64,000 nt of DNA from an uncultured Clostridia bacterium (GCA_944363645.1 CALVUR010000007.1:30015-94014); one strand, 5' to 3'. Counted from the first letter of the stretch, positions 35,754 to 44,825 are shown. Notes: generated by a model from the letters alone, not told the origin. A program made the numbers and translations.

Positions 35754-35780
35754 AAAAAAATCAAATAAAAAGATATTTTA

Positions 35781-35809
35781 AAAGCCCCTTTTAAATCAAA
35801 AGGGGCTTT
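35781..35809. terminator. Bidirectional terminator between the importer and surE
   Basis: AAAGCCCCTTTT and AAAAGGGGCTTT give a 12-bp perfect stem around AAATC, with A- and T-rich flanks; it serves both converging units. Confidence 0.92.
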
Positions 35810-35813
35810 AATT

Positions 35814-36536
35814 TTATTTTGTTAAGTTTACAAGTTCTTTAAATACACTTTGTTCAGTTCTGTCTGTTGTCATAGGCGTAATAGAAATATAACTATTCAT
35901 TACAGCGTTAATGTCAACTTGTAAGTCGTCTGTGTAAGTTGGCACAAAGTCGGTTGACTGAAACCATTCGCCGTTCTCGACTTTTTTGTATGTTTCGGTG
36001 TAATAAAAACCGCCCTTTCTTGTAATCTTAATACCAATAGGCTCAAGTGGAATGTTTACATTATAAATGCCGTTTTTATCTAAAAGTTTGTGTTTAAAGA
36101 TAAAGTCAAAAATCATGGGCAAACTTTGTTTTGCTGATTCAAAAGTTGAAAAGTTTGTTGAAAAGGCAATAGCCTTTACACCACGCTCATAACTTTCAAA
36201 CGCAGCCCCAGCCGTACCAGAATACAAAATGTCGTTACCAAGGTTATAACCACGGTTGATACCCGTTAAAACAAGGTCGTAAACTTTGTCAAGTGCCAAA
36301 AAGGCAAAGCGTGCGCAGTCTGCGGGGGTAGAGTCCACATAGTAAGCATCAACGCCGTCTAAAAAATCAAACTTTTCCGCTTTGTGCGTGTTGTGGTAAT
36401 CTATCGATTGACTTTTACCGCTCTGCTCGTTAAAGGGGGCAACAACGGTAACTTCGCCCAAAGTTTTAGCAAATTCAGCAAGAATTTTAATGCCTTCTGA
36501 ATGAATTCCGTCATCGTTAATTACAAGTATTCTCAT
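35814..36536 (-). CDS. surE: 5'/3'-nucleotidase SurE
   Basis: Metal-dependent phosphatase acting on nucleoside monophosphates. It has the N-terminal metal motif MRILVINDDGIHSEG and the family motifs NEQSGKSQSI and GINRGYNLGNDILYSGTAGA. Length 240 is normal. The ATG overlaps the stop of the upstream DHH gene (ATGA), so it is part of a minus-strand operon of two DHH phosphoesterases and surE, all acting on nucleotides or short RNA. Confidence 0.95.
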   Translation of the reverse strand: MRILVINDDGIHSEGIKILAEFAKTLGEVTVVAPFNEQSGKSQSIDYHNTHKAEKFDFLDGVDAYYVDSTPADCARFAFLALDKVYDLVLTGINRGYNLGNDILYSGTAGAAFESYERGVKAIAFSTNFSTFESAKQSLPMIFDFIFKHKLLDKNGIYNVNIPLEPIGIKITRKGGFYYTETYKKVENGEWFQSTDFVPTYTDDLQVDINAVMNSYISITPMTTDRTEQSVFKELVNLTK

Positions 36537-37513
36537 AGCCAGCCCGTATTATTTTCCTTATATTCTTTAAGTTGCTTGTCAGCATCGTTTAAAAGACTTT
36601 CAAACTCTTCTTTGCTGTAAACATAACCGCCAGCAGCGCATTCATGACCGCCACCATGGTACTTTTCACCAAGTTTATTGATGGTCGTAAATCTTGAACG
36701 AAGTCTAACCCTTATAGAGCCATCTTCCGTTTCAATAAACGCAAGCCAGATAAGACTACCTTTAATAGAATCCATTAAGCCAACAACATTGCTTGCTTGC
36801 TCGTGCGTAAGGTTATATTTTTCTTGCATAGCACGGTCAACAAAAATGTACGCAAGGCCGTTTGGTGTAATTTGTATATGGTCGGTAATTTGTGCGTTAA
36901 ACTTTAATGTATCAAAGTCTTCTAAATAAAGGTGAGCAAAAAGCGTTTCTGTATCAACGCCAAACTCAAGCAAAGTCGCAGCGTTACGCAATGTTTCAGC
37001 ACCAACTTCTCTAAATCTAAATCTGCCGGTATCTGTTACCATGCCAGTGTATAAATAGGTGGCAGCCTGTTTGTCCATTTTAAGTTGGTCGCTAAATGTG
37101 CGGTAAAAATCAACGATCATCTCGCATGAAGAAGAACGCCAATCTTCCACCCAAGAAATATCGCCATAGGGGGCAGTATCAATGTGGTGGTCAATCTTTA
37201 TAAGTTCCTTACAAAGTGGCATTTTCTTGTTAGAAAATCTAACTTCAGTCCCTGTATCGATTACGATACCCAAACTCTTTTTATAAACTTCTTCGCTTTG
37301 TGGCTCATCTTCACCACCCAAAAAGGCAAGGTAATCAGAGTAATCTTCATTTAATAAATAAATGTTTTTTTCGGGGAAGGTAAGTTTCAAAATGCGGTGC
37401 AAGCCCTTTGTCGAACCCATAGCGTCGCCGTCTGGGCGATAGTGGCGTGCAATAATAATGCTATCATATTCTTTAATTTTATCTAAAATGCGTTGTTTTA
37501 CTTCTAAATTCAT
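36533..37513 (-). CDS. nrnA: DHH/DHHA1 phosphoesterase (NrnA-like), copy 1
   Basis: NrnA-type proteins degrade nanoRNA and/or pAp. Metal motifs are visible: ARHYRPDGDAMGS (about 22-34), VIDTGTE, IDHHID (the DHH box) and the DHHA1 nucleic-acid motif YHGGGHECAAGG near the C-terminus. It is 326 residues. It overlaps both neighbours by 4 bases. The adjacent upstream gene is a clear paralogue, so this genome may have split the oligoribonuclease and pAp phosphatase roles, or other nucleotide substrates; which copy does which is not known. Confidence 0.9.
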   Translation of the reverse strand: MNLEVKQRILDKIKEYDSIIIARHYRPDGDAMGSTKGLHRILKLTFPEKNIYLLNEDYSDYLAFLGGEDEPQSEEVYKKSLGIVIDTGTEVRFSNKKMPLCKELIKIDHHIDTAPYGDISWVEDWRSSSCEMIVDFYRTFSDQLKMDKQAATYLYTGMVTDTGRFRFREVGAETLRNAATLLEFGVDTETLFAHLYLEDFDTLKFNAQITDHIQITPNGLAYIFVDRAMQEKYNLTHEQASNVVGLMDSIKGSLIWLAFIETEDGSIRVRLRSRFTTINKLGEKYHGGGHECAAGGYVYSKEEFESLLNDADKQLKEYKENNTGWL

Positions 37514-38457
37514 ATCGTTTCACCTCTTTGTACAAGTAAATTAAGGTCTTCAAGTAAGTTATAGGCTTGTACTTTGTTTTTAAGCGTTGCGCCACTTGCC
37601 AAAAGATGTCCGCCACCGCCGTATTTTACAGCGATTTGATTGATGTTGTACTTTGTAGAGCGAAGTTCACACAAAACGCTGTCTTCCGTTTCGGTAAAGT
37701 TTACCCAAACATCAACACCCTTAATTTCAGCCATAACGTTTACCATCCCACGTGAAATGGTGAAAGCACTTACGCCGTAAGTTTTAAACTCTTCATAATC
37801 GGTGTAAATATAGCCAACATTTTGGTCGGTAAATTTTGCCTTCAAGGTAAATTTTGCACGCAACATAACCATCTTTAAGTCGTCGCAATAAAGATTTTGA
37901 TAAATGTCCGCTGTGGTAAATTCTTGTTCCATCAAAAATGAAGCCACCTTAAACGTGCGTGCGTTTGTTGAATCATATCTAAACCTTCCGCTGTCGGTTA
38001 CCATGCCGGTAAACAAAGCCTTTGCCGAAACAGGTGAAAGTTTTAAATTTTCCACCATTGCAAAATAGGCAACAAGCCCTGCGCAACTTTCAAATGATGT
38101 ATCAACAACTTCTTCGTCGCAAAATTTAGCAACAAACATATGGTGGTCAATTCTCGCCGTAGTTTTTGCAAGTTTATAACGGTCATCCGAAATAAGTTGT
38201 GGCGTTGCGCTGTCCAAAATTATGGCAAGCGCATTTTGATAAACGCTGTCATCAATTTGATCTAAAATGTCCGGCCCAATAAAAGTGTACCTTCCTGGGT
38301 CATCGCCAACGGCGTAAATATTTTTTTCAGGAAAGTTTTCTTTTAAAAGATTTTTAAGCCCCGTTTGACTTCCCATTGCATCGCCGTCTGGGTTATAGTG
38401 GCGATGTATTATTATGGTGTCATGTTCCTTAATTTGCTTTAGTAAATTTTTAAACAT
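37510..38457 (-). CDS. DHH/DHHA1 phosphoesterase, copy 2
   Basis: Tandem paralogue of the preceding gene: HRHYNPDGDAMGSQTGL, ILDSATPQL (the acidic residue after D differs from copy 1, which has VIDTGTE), RIDHHMF and YGGGGHLLASGA. It has 315 residues. It lies first in the minus-strand operon; a repeat copy lies 45 bases upstream of its start. All metal ligands appear present, so it is probably an active phosphoesterase. Substrate unknown. Confidence 0.88.
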   Translation of the reverse strand: MFKNLLKQIKEHDTIIIHRHYNPDGDAMGSQTGLKNLLKENFPEKNIYAVGDDPGRYTFIGPDILDQIDDSVYQNALAIILDSATPQLISDDRYKLAKTTARIDHHMFVAKFCDEEVVDTSFESCAGLVAYFAMVENLKLSPVSAKALFTGMVTDSGRFRYDSTNARTFKVASFLMEQEFTTADIYQNLYCDDLKMVMLRAKFTLKAKFTDQNVGYIYTDYEEFKTYGVSAFTISRGMVNVMAEIKGVDVWVNFTETEDSVLCELRSTKYNINQIAVKYGGGGHLLASGATLKNKVQAYNLLEDLNLLVQRGETI

Positions 38458-38494
38458 AGAAATTCCTTATATATTTTTTAAATTTTGTGCAGAG

Positions 38495-38532
38495 TAAAAT
38501 TGTGCGATAACGGGCTTATAGCCCCACTTTTT
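38495..38532 (+). repeat. Dispersed repeat copy 17
   Basis: GTAAAATTGTG, core CGATAACGGGCTTATAG, CCCCACTTTTTG, between two minus-strand genes. Confidence 0.92.
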
Positions 38533-38542
38533 GTTGTTTTTA

Positions 38543-39544
38543 TTATAAGAATAACCAAACAAATCTAACCAATACCCAAACAACCGCTAAAATGATAAAC
38601 GGTAAAAACAAGAATGCTTTTAAAGAATGTTTACCAAGTAGTAGTATCGGTGATAAGGCTTTTGGTGGGTTAAGACTTTTAAATTTAGTGCGTTTATCTT
38701 TGTAAAAATATCTACCAAAAATACCGCCTAAAAAGAAGAAACCAAGGTGTGGGAAAAGTGGTTCAAAGTTATTTGGCGAAACCACAAATCCGTTTTGGTT
38801 GTAAACAAGTATCGCTAAAAATGGATTTTCCACCCAAAAACCGCCCGGCTTTAACTTAAATATTGCAAAGAAAACAAGCCCCATTGTAGTTATAAGCCCA
38901 GCGCCAATTATGCGGTAAACCATAGGCACATTAAAGTGGTCAATTACGTACCACAAAGTCATACTTATGGTTAAAATGGGTACAATGTTAAAAATAAGTG
39001 TGCCGGTAATAAGGTCAGGGATAATAAAGTGAAGTATGGCATAACCGCCCATGAACACCGCTGTTATTATCCAAAATTTAGCCATACGGCGCATACTGCT
39101 ACGTGAAAACTGACAACTTATACCAGATAAAAAGCACAGCGTCCAAAGCCCAATCGGCTCAACAAACTTACGGAAATAACTTTCCAGATAGAAAACAGAA
39201 AAGTTTTCCAAAACTTGCCCAAACGCCGTTTTGTACTGTATCATTTTCCAGTAATAGGCAAAAAGGCAAACGTGGTCCAATGTTACGAAAAACAAAATTA
39301 TACCACGTATAAGGTCAAGTTCCCAAATTCTCGGTCTGCGCCCAACGGGATTGTATGTAAAAAAGTCTTTAAACCATTTTTTAAAGCGACAAAACAAATT
39401 TGGCTTTACCGCAACTTGCTCCTCTGGGGATACTTCGCTATTTGTTAAAGTAACATTATTGTTTTCCTGTAAGTCAGTTTTTTGTTCACTACCGCTTAAA
39501 TTTTCGTTGGTAGTATTTACTTTGTCATTTTCAAAGTTGTCCAT
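38543..39544 (-). CDS. DUF1624-like (heparan-glucosaminide acetyltransferase-type) membrane protein
   Basis: An integral membrane protein of 333 residues with a hydrophilic N-terminal tail of about 55 residues. The family signature (R)xxELDxIRGxxxxxxxxDH is seen in RIWELDLIRGIILF and VTLDHV. About seven hydrophobic segments follow. Such proteins are thought to transfer acyl groups to surface sugars. A second member lies at 42563-43441. An O-antigen-ligase-like gene precedes it on the same strand, which fits an envelope-polysaccharide role. The specific substrate is unknown. Confidence 0.8.
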   Translation of the reverse strand: MDNFENDKVNTTNENLSGSEQKTDLQENNNVTLTNSEVSPEEQVAVKPNLFCRFKKWFKDFFTYNPVGRRPRIWELDLIRGIILFFVTLDHVCLFAYYWKMIQYKTAFGQVLENFSVFYLESYFRKFVEPIGLWTLCFLSGISCQFSRSSMRRMAKFWIITAVFMGGYAILHFIIPDLITGTLIFNIVPILTISMTLWYVIDHFNVPMVYRIIGAGLITTMGLVFFAIFKLKPGGFWVENPFLAILVYNQNGFVVSPNNFEPLFPHLGFFFLGGIFGRYFYKDKRTKFKSLNPPKALSPILLLGKHSLKAFLFLPFIILAVVWVLVRFVWLFL

Positions 39545-39629
39545 TATACACCTTAAATCTGCGTAAATTTTTTACAAATTACAAACTAAAAATAAATTTA
39601 ATGGCTATACGTAGTTGATTTTAGGCGTT

Positions 39630-41069
39630 TTACTTATCCAAACGTTTGCGTTTAAAGATGCTTAAAGGGTCTTTCCCTAAAAATGCACAGCACTTTCCGT
39701 CCGGCATATCAAGTTCCATCGCAAGTGATAGACAAGAAAGCACAATAAACAACATGGGGTTAAATATACTTGTGTCTATCATAGAATATATATCGAACAC
39801 AAATATAGCAACCATAATCAAAACCGCGCCCGGTTTTTTGTACATGGGTAGTACCAAAAAGTAACGCCATAAAAAGAATATTACCAAACAAATTACGCCC
39901 AAAATGCCCATGTTTGCAAGCACTTGGAAGAATGTTGAGTGGAATAAATATGGTTGTAAGAAGCCGGCCAAATTGGGTGCAAGTTTATAGCCCCAACCAA
40001 CACCAAACAACTTGTTTTGATTAAAAAGCCCAACGGCTTCGGGGTAAATAGATTCCACACGTGAGGAAGAATCAAGCCCCTTATTGAGTATAGTGATAAG
40101 TATCTTACTAATTTCATTGTTGAATTTAAGTGTAACAAGGATAATGAATAAAAAGCACACCGAAAAACTTATAAAAAATGTAAGTTTGTGTTTTGTTTGC
40201 CACATGGTGTACAGTAGCATTGATGGCAAAAGTAATATGGTAAATAGCAACGCCCCACGTGAGCCTGTTAATACCATAAGCCCAAATTCCACAAACATCA
40301 TAAAGGTTGCCAAGGGGATACCGATATAAAAATACTTTTGCTCTCTAATACAAAGATAAAGGGCGCATGGTATACCCATTGAAAGCACTGATGCAAATGT
40401 GTTATGCCCCGTCCAGCCAAACCAAATTGCTTTCCAAATAAGCATGTTGGTAATTTGTGATAGGTCTTCTATCCTTATCAAGCAAATTACAAACTCAACG
40501 GTAGCAACGCAAGTTAAGCCAAAAAGTGCTTTTATTACATAGTCCATGTAATTTTGGTCTTTGTTAGTTTTTGCCCCAACATAAATTAAAAGATAAATTA
40601 TGGCGATAAGTGCCATAATGCCGGCCGCAACAAGGTTTGCTTTTACGTTGTTGTCTTTATAACCAAGCCCGGCAAACAAAAAGGGGATAACAAAAAGTAT
40701 TTGCGCAAAGGAAAAACCTTTTATGTTTTTTGGCGAAATAACCGACCAGTCAGGCTTAAAAATCAAAAGATTGCAAACAACGGCAATGGCTTGACAAACA
40801 CCAAAAACGGTAATCAAAATTATGTCGGTTTTGGTTACACGTTGCGTACCCATTGTTGCCGCAATCATTATAAGCAAGCACAGTAAAGGTTTAAATGTGT
40901 TAAAGCAAATGGTCGCTAATATAGTTACGCCAAGTAAAAAGCAAATTACACCAACCCAGTACCCGGATATCCAGCCTAAAAAAACAAAAATGGCAAAAAT
41001 AACTATGTACCAGTCGGATTTGATTAAGTTTTCAATTCCACTTACAGATTTCTTAAGTAATTCTTTCAT
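39630..41069 (-). CDS. O-antigen ligase / polymerase-like membrane protein
   Basis: Multi-pass protein (about 11-12 hydrophobic segments, 479 residues) of the Wzy/WaaL/RfaL type. Seen: a periplasmic-type loop with LDSSSRVESIYPEAVGLFNQ, then FGVGWGYKLAP, matching the O-antigen ligase domain pattern (R..x..W..A..pl.G.G). ATG 41069 is preferred because AAGGAA stands 7 bases upstream; an earlier start would add 15 residues. A cytoplasmic C-terminal tail is basic. In a Gram-positive it would link or polymerise surface glycans. Substrate unknown. Confidence 0.8.
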   Translation of the reverse strand: MKELLKKSVSGIENLIKSDWYIVIFAIFVFLGWISGYWVGVICFLLGVTILATICFNTFKPLLCLLIMIAATMGTQRVTKTDIILITVFGVCQAIAVVCNLLIFKPDWSVISPKNIKGFSFAQILFVIPFLFAGLGYKDNNVKANLVAAGIMALIAIIYLLIYVGAKTNKDQNYMDYVIKALFGLTCVATVEFVICLIRIEDLSQITNMLIWKAIWFGWTGHNTFASVLSMGIPCALYLCIREQKYFYIGIPLATFMMFVEFGLMVLTGSRGALLFTILLLPSMLLYTMWQTKHKLTFFISFSVCFLFIILVTLKFNNEISKILITILNKGLDSSSRVESIYPEAVGLFNQNKLFGVGWGYKLAPNLAGFLQPYLFHSTFFQVLANMGILGVICLVIFFLWRYFLVLPMYKKPGAVLIMVAIFVFDIYSMIDTSIFNPMLFIVLSCLSLAMELDMPDGKCCAFLGKDPLSIFKRKRLDK

Positions 41070-41303
41070 AACATTTTCCTTACTAATATTAACACTTTGA
41101 ATAAATATTGTCAATTATATAATATACTAATAAATAATACGAGTACACTTACTTATATATTATAATATACAATATTCGTTTGAATATTTTAAAGAAAATG
41201 TCGAATTTTACTAACTTTATTTTCTAAATTATAACATAGTTTTTTGAAAAGTTAGTGAAACTTATTAGGAAATAAAACAAATTTAATAAATCAATAATTT
41301 GCT

Positions 41304-41340
41304 AAAAAATGGCGATAACGGGCTTATAGGCGGACTTTTT
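41304..41340 (+). repeat. Dispersed repeat copy 18 (GCGGAC subtype)
   Basis: AAAAAATGG, exact core CGATAACGGGCTTATAG, GCGGACTTTTT. It lies in the 413-base divergent gap between the ligase-like gene and plsX, upstream of the plsX promoter. Otherwise that gap is AT-rich. Confidence 0.92.
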
Positions 41341-41407
41341 ACCAAATTTTACCCGTAGTTTAAGTAAAATTAAAGTGTTTTAAATTTTCTATTACTTATT
41401 ATTACGG

Positions 41408-41436
41408 TTGACATAAAAAAATAAAAGTGATAGAAT
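41408..41436 (+). promoter_or_regulatory. plsX promoter
   Basis: TTGACA (41408-41413), 17-base spacer, TAGAAT (41431-41436), 47 bases before plsX. No clear FapR-type palindrome is seen. Confidence 0.83.
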
Positions 41437-41482
41437 AAACACAGTCAATTTATATATTAAGATTATATATAAGAGGTAACAC

Positions 41483-42511
41483 ATGATTAAAATTATAGTG
41501 GATGCAATGGGTGGCGACAACAGTCCATTTGTCAATGTCGATGGTTCGTTGTTGGCTTTAAAAGAACATGACGACTTACATATTACATTGGTCGGTCCAA
41601 AAAAACAGTTGACTGAATTATTGCAAGATAAAAAGTATGACGCATCAAGGCTCGAAATTATAAACGCAGATGATGTTATTACTTGTAACGATAAACCAAC
41701 CGAAGCAATTCGCGCCAAAAAGGAAAGTTCATTATATAAATCGTTAGAACTTTTACGCACTGACGAAAGTTACGGCGGACTTGTTTCAATAGGCTCAACA
41801 GGCGCAATTTTAGTTGGCGCAATCACTCGTTTAGGCAGGATAAAGGGCGTAAGCCGTCCAGCACTTGTGCCGGTTGTACCAACCTTTAATAAAACAGGCG
41901 TTGTTGCACTTTGCGACAGCGGTGCAAATGCAGAATGTTACAGTTATCAAATCGACCAATTCGCAACCATGGGCAGTTTTTATTTAGATTGTGCTTTTGG
42001 CGTAAAAAATGCACGTGTTGGCTTACTTAACATCGGCACAGAAGAAAACAAAGGCGACAATTTAAGAAAGGAAACTTACCAGTTGTTAAAGCAAAATAAA
42101 CACATCAACTTTGCTGGCAATGCCGAAGCAAGGGACTTTATGTCAGGCAAGTTCGATTTAATCGTTTGCGACGGCTTTTCTGGCAACGTTATGCTTAAAG
42201 CAACCGAAGGCGCATGCATCGGCATGATGAAACTTGTTAAAGGCGCATTATTTAAAAACATCTTTACCAAAATCGGTGCTTTGCTTGTAAAGGGCGGTTT
42301 AAAAGAAGTTAAAAATAAAATGGACTACAACAACCACGGTGGCGCAGCCTTACTCGGTGTTAATAAAACGGTTGTTAAAGGTCATGGTAGCAGTAAAGCA
42401 ATCTCTGTTAAAATTTGTATAAATCAAGCATATAACATGGAAAAAGCAGGCTTGCGTGAGGCAATTACCAAAGGCTTGCAAGAAGAAACAGCAGACGACA
42501 ATCTCGCATAA
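41483..42511 (+). CDS. plsX: Phosphate acyltransferase PlsX
   Basis: Converts acyl-ACP to acyl-phosphate, the entry to phospholipid synthesis in Gram-positives. It has the N-terminal IIVDAMGGDNSPFVNVDGSL, SIGSTGAILVGAITRLGRI, LLNIGTEENKGD and VCDGFSGNVMLKATEG. Length 342 is normal. AGAGGT precedes ATG. It has its own near-consensus promoter. Its stop TAA runs into the left flank of a repeat copy, which likely terminates it. fabD/fabF are not adjacent here. Confidence 0.96.
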   Translation: MIKIIVDAMGGDNSPFVNVDGSLLALKEHDDLHITLVGPKKQLTELLQDKKYDASRLEIINADDVITCNDKPTEAIRAKKESSLYKSLELLRTDESYGGLVSIGSTGAILVGAITRLGRIKGVSRPALVPVVPTFNKTGVVALCDSGANAECYSYQIDQFATMGSFYLDCAFGVKNARVGLLNIGTEENKGDNLRKETYQLLKQNKHINFAGNAEARDFMSGKFDLIVCDGFSGNVMLKATEGACIGMMKLVKGALFKNIFTKIGALLVKGGLKEVKNKMDYNNHGGAALLGVNKTVVKGHGSSKAISVKICINQAYNMEKAGLREAITKGLQEETADDNLA

Positions 42512-42538
42512 AAGTGGGGCTATAAGCCCGTTATTCGC
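42510..42538 (-). repeat. Dispersed repeat copy 19
   Basis: AAAAGTGGGGCTATAAGCCC then GTTATTCGC (one extra T). Its first two A's are part of the plsX stop codon. Confidence 0.9.
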
Positions 42539-42562
42539 TGTTTTTTACTAAAAAGGTATAAA

Positions 42563-43441
42563 ATGGAAAAGTTAAGTAAAGAAGAAAAAGCCAACATAAA
42601 GGCTCAAAAAAAAGCGGTCAAGCGTGAAAGGTTAAAGTCAAGGATAACCGAAATCGATATGCTTCGTGGCATCGCAATTTTGCTTATGGTCATGGACCAC
42701 ATATTTTATGACTTGGGCTTTTTCATGGAATCGTTTTTCACCGATTACCCAGATAAATTTGCGTTTACAGCAAAACTTTATGATGCCGCACAATTTTATT
42801 GGTTCAACTCTTGGCGGGTGGGCGTAAGGTACTTTGTTGTATTCTTGTTTTTGGCACTCACCGGTATAAGTTGTTCTTTTTCAAGAAGCAATTTAAAACG
42901 TGGCGTAAAACTATTGATTTTCGGTTTGGCGTTAACCCTTGTTACATATTTACTCGGCGTATACATGGAAGATAAGGATGCAATAATTTTATTTAACATC
43001 ATCCACAGTATCGCACTTTCAATCATTTGTGTTTGGCTTATAGAACTTATCACCAGCAACAAATGGGTATTTTTGGCACTTGGTGTAATTTTTACGGGCG
43101 TAGGTGCTTATATATACTTTGTAAATCCCGGCTGTAAATATGTTAGGTTTGGCAGTATGCCCTTTTTCGAACTTTTGTTTAAGCAAATGATCGGTATGGT
43201 CGAAGTCGGCGCAGACAACGCTTCATTCTTATTTAGTGGCGGTCAAGTCTTTATCGGCGTATTTTTAGGCAAACTTTTGTATAAGGAAAGAAAATCACTC
43301 ATCTTTAAAGGTGATTACAAAAACAACTTCCTTACATTCGTCGGTCGTAACACTTTGATTATTTATTTGGCACACCAGGTTATTTTACCCGTTATTATCG
43401 GCTTAATTTTGTTAATCGCTGGCTTTAAGTTGGCAATATAA
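42563..43441 (+). CDS. DUF1624-like membrane protein, second copy
   Basis: A paralogue, by signature, of the gene at 38543: RITEIDMLRGIAILLMVMDH near residue 30, then about seven hydrophobic segments and a final IYLAHQVILPVI. It has 292 residues with a short lysine-rich head (EEKANIKAQKKAVKRERLK). A heparan-alpha-glucosaminide N-acetyltransferase-type role, acylating surface glycans, is the family expectation. It follows plsX after a repeat copy. Its ATG has only a weak ribosome site (AAAAAGG). Confidence 0.8.
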   Translation: MEKLSKEEKANIKAQKKAVKRERLKSRITEIDMLRGIAILLMVMDHIFYDLGFFMESFFTDYPDKFAFTAKLYDAAQFYWFNSWRVGVRYFVVFLFLALTGISCSFSRSNLKRGVKLLIFGLALTLVTYLLGVYMEDKDAIILFNIIHSIALSIICVWLIELITSNKWVFLALGVIFTGVGAYIYFVNPGCKYVRFGSMPFFELLFKQMIGMVEVGADNASFLFSGGQVFIGVFLGKLLYKERKSLIFKGDYKNNFLTFVGRNTLIIYLAHQVILPVIIGLILLIAGFKLAI

Positions 43442-43452
43442 TTATAGGTTAT

Positions 43453-43477
43453 AAGGCGCACAAATTTTGTGTGCCTT
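43453..43477 (+). terminator. Terminator of the second DUF1624-like gene
   Basis: AAGGCGCACA-AATTT-TGTGTGCCTT (one G-T pair) followed by TTTTT. Confidence 0.88.
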
Positions 43478-43503
43478 TTTTGTTTTCAAATTTAAGGTAA
43501 AAT

Positions 43504-43531
43504 AAAAAAGTCCGCCTATAAGCCCGTTATT
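43504..43531 (-). repeat. Dispersed repeat copy 20 (GCGGAC subtype), within a longer hairpin
   Basis: AAAAAAGTCCGCCTATAAGC then CCGTTAT. Its left arm AAAAAGTCC (43505-43513) pairs with GGACTTTTT at 43556-43564, and CCGTTA (43524-43529) with TAACGG (43541-43546), making a compound hairpin of about 60 bases. Confidence 0.9.
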
Positions 43532-43580
43532 TAATGTTTTTAACGGTTTAAAAGGGGACTTTTTGTTTATAAAAATAATA

Positions 43581-43611
43581 AGCGTGGCAATTTCTGCCAC
43601 GCTTTTTTTTA
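43581..43611. terminator. Terminator of the SPFH-RHH operon
   Basis: AGCGTGGCA-ATTTC-TGCCACGCT, a 9-bp perfect stem with A/T-rich flanks on both sides, immediately after the minus-strand RHH gene. Confidence 0.9.
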
Positions 43612-43779
43612 TTTTTCTTCCTTTTCGTTATTGCTATTTTTACGTTTTTTAACACATTCTGTCAATAGATATTCTATTTGTCCGTTTACAGAGCGAAATT
43701 CGTCTTCAGCCCATTTGCAAAGCTCCGCGTAAAGTTTAGCAGATAACCTTAAAGGTACTTGCTTTTTCTCTTCAGACAT
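43609..43779 (-). CDS. Small ribbon-helix-helix (Arc/CopG-like) protein
   Basis: A 56-residue protein starting [20 protein letters not shown], followed by [19 protein letters not shown] and a charged tail. The pattern of a short beta strand (KQVPLRLS) then two helices, the second starting [10 protein letters not shown], is that of Arc/CopG/MetJ-type DNA-binding proteins. Its ATG overlaps the SPFH gene stop by one base (TGATG), so translation is coupled. Two TGATATCA palindromes 11 bp apart overlap the operon promoter, which suggests this protein represses its own operon. It is too short for usual ORF cut-offs and may be missed in annotation. Confidence 0.8.
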   Translation of the reverse strand: MSEEKKQVPLRLSAKLYAELCKWAEDEFRSVNGQIEYLLTECVKKRKNSNNEKEEK

Positions 43780-44762
43780 CAATACAACGTCCCTGAATTT
43801 ACTATGGGCTGAGCATCTTTATTACCGCACAGTACAACTAATAAGTTAGATACCATTGCAGCTTTTCTTTCGTCATCAAGAACGATTTCTTTATTTTCTT
43901 TAAGTTTTTCAAGGGCAAGTTCAACCATACCAACAGCACCATCAACAATCATCTTTCTTGCATCAATAATTGCAGAAGCCTGTTGACGTTGTAACATAGC
44001 AGCAGCAATTTCTGGTGCATATGCTAAATAGGTGATTCTTGCATCGATAATTTCCAAACCAGCAATTTCAACTTTAGATTGAATTTCTTCTTTAATTCTG
44101 TTTGCAACAATTTCAGTTGAACCACGCAAACTGCCATCGTCAAAGATGCCGTCGCCGGTGGTGTCAACATTTTGCGCTACGTCATAGGGGTAAATCTTTA
44201 CAATGTTACGTACAGCCGTATCAGATTGTAAAGATAAAAATTGTTTATAGTTATCTACAACAAACACTGCTTTAGCGGTATCTACAACACGCCAAATAAT
44301 TGCAACACCAATTTCAACAGGGTTACCTAAGCAATCGTTTACCTTTTGACGGTTGTTGCTTAAAGTAAGTATTTTTAAAGAAATCTTTTGCCTTGAAGCA
44401 ATCATGTTTTCAACATTTGGTAAATTTAATTCGTCAACATCGCCACTTTGTTTAAGTTTTGTGTTTGAAGCAGGGTTGATTGCAACTACAAATGGTATTA
44501 CCCAGTAAAAACCTTCGTTTTTGATTGTGCCGTAATATTTACCAAAAAGGGTAAATACAAGTGCTTCTTGTGGTCTTAAAATTTTAAAACCAGGCAAGAT
44601 AAGTATAAATGCTATTGCCAATATTGAGCAAACTAAATAATATCCTTCGCTCATCATTCCGCTTGAAACGCCTATAGCGATACCAATAATAATGGCAACT
44701 AACGCTAATTCAACCAAAAACATTAGCCCACCAAGTTTCCGTTTAATAAGTTTTTCTTGCAT
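43779..44762 (-). CDS. SPFH-domain (stomatin/prohibitin/flotillin) membrane protein
   Basis: A 327-residue protein with two N-terminal hydrophobic segments (about 13-60) and an SPFH/Band 7 domain: [52 protein letters not shown], and the coiled [20 protein letters not shown] with [20 protein letters not shown]. It would form membrane scaffolds. A good GGAGGA ribosome site precedes ATG. It is followed without gap by the RHH gene. The SPFH + small Arc-like pair is, to my memory, seen in other Firmicutes and actinobacteria, but its function is unknown. Confidence 0.92.
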   Translation of the reverse strand: MQEKLIKRKLGGLMFLVELALVAIIIGIAIGVSSGMMSEGYYLVCSILAIAFILILPGFKILRPQEALVFTLFGKYYGTIKNEGFYWVIPFVVAINPASNTKLKQSGDVDELNLPNVENMIASRQKISLKILTLSNNRQKVNDCLGNPVEIGVAIIWRVVDTAKAVFVVDNYKQFLSLQSDTAVRNIVKIYPYDVAQNVDTTGDGIFDDGSLRGSTEIVANRIKEEIQSKVEIAGLEIIDARITYLAYAPEIAAAMLQRQQASAIIDARKMIVDGAVGMVELALEKLKENKEIVLDDERKAAMVSNLLVVLCGNKDAQPIVNSGTLY

Positions 44763-44783
44763 TGAAATAAATCCTCCAATTTA

Positions 44784-44825
44784 TTTTGATATCAAAATGA
44801 TATCACATTATTATAACGATGTCAA
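44784..44825 (-). promoter_or_regulatory. SPFH-RHH operon promoter with two tandem operator-like palindromes
   Basis: On the minus strand TTGACA (44825-44820), a 17-base spacer and TATCAT (44802-44797). TGATATCA (44798-44805) covers the -10 and TTTTGATATCAAAA (44784-44797) follows at a centre-to-centre distance of 11 bp, one helical turn. Tandem short palindromes at this spacing are the usual target of RHH proteins. Confidence 0.6.
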
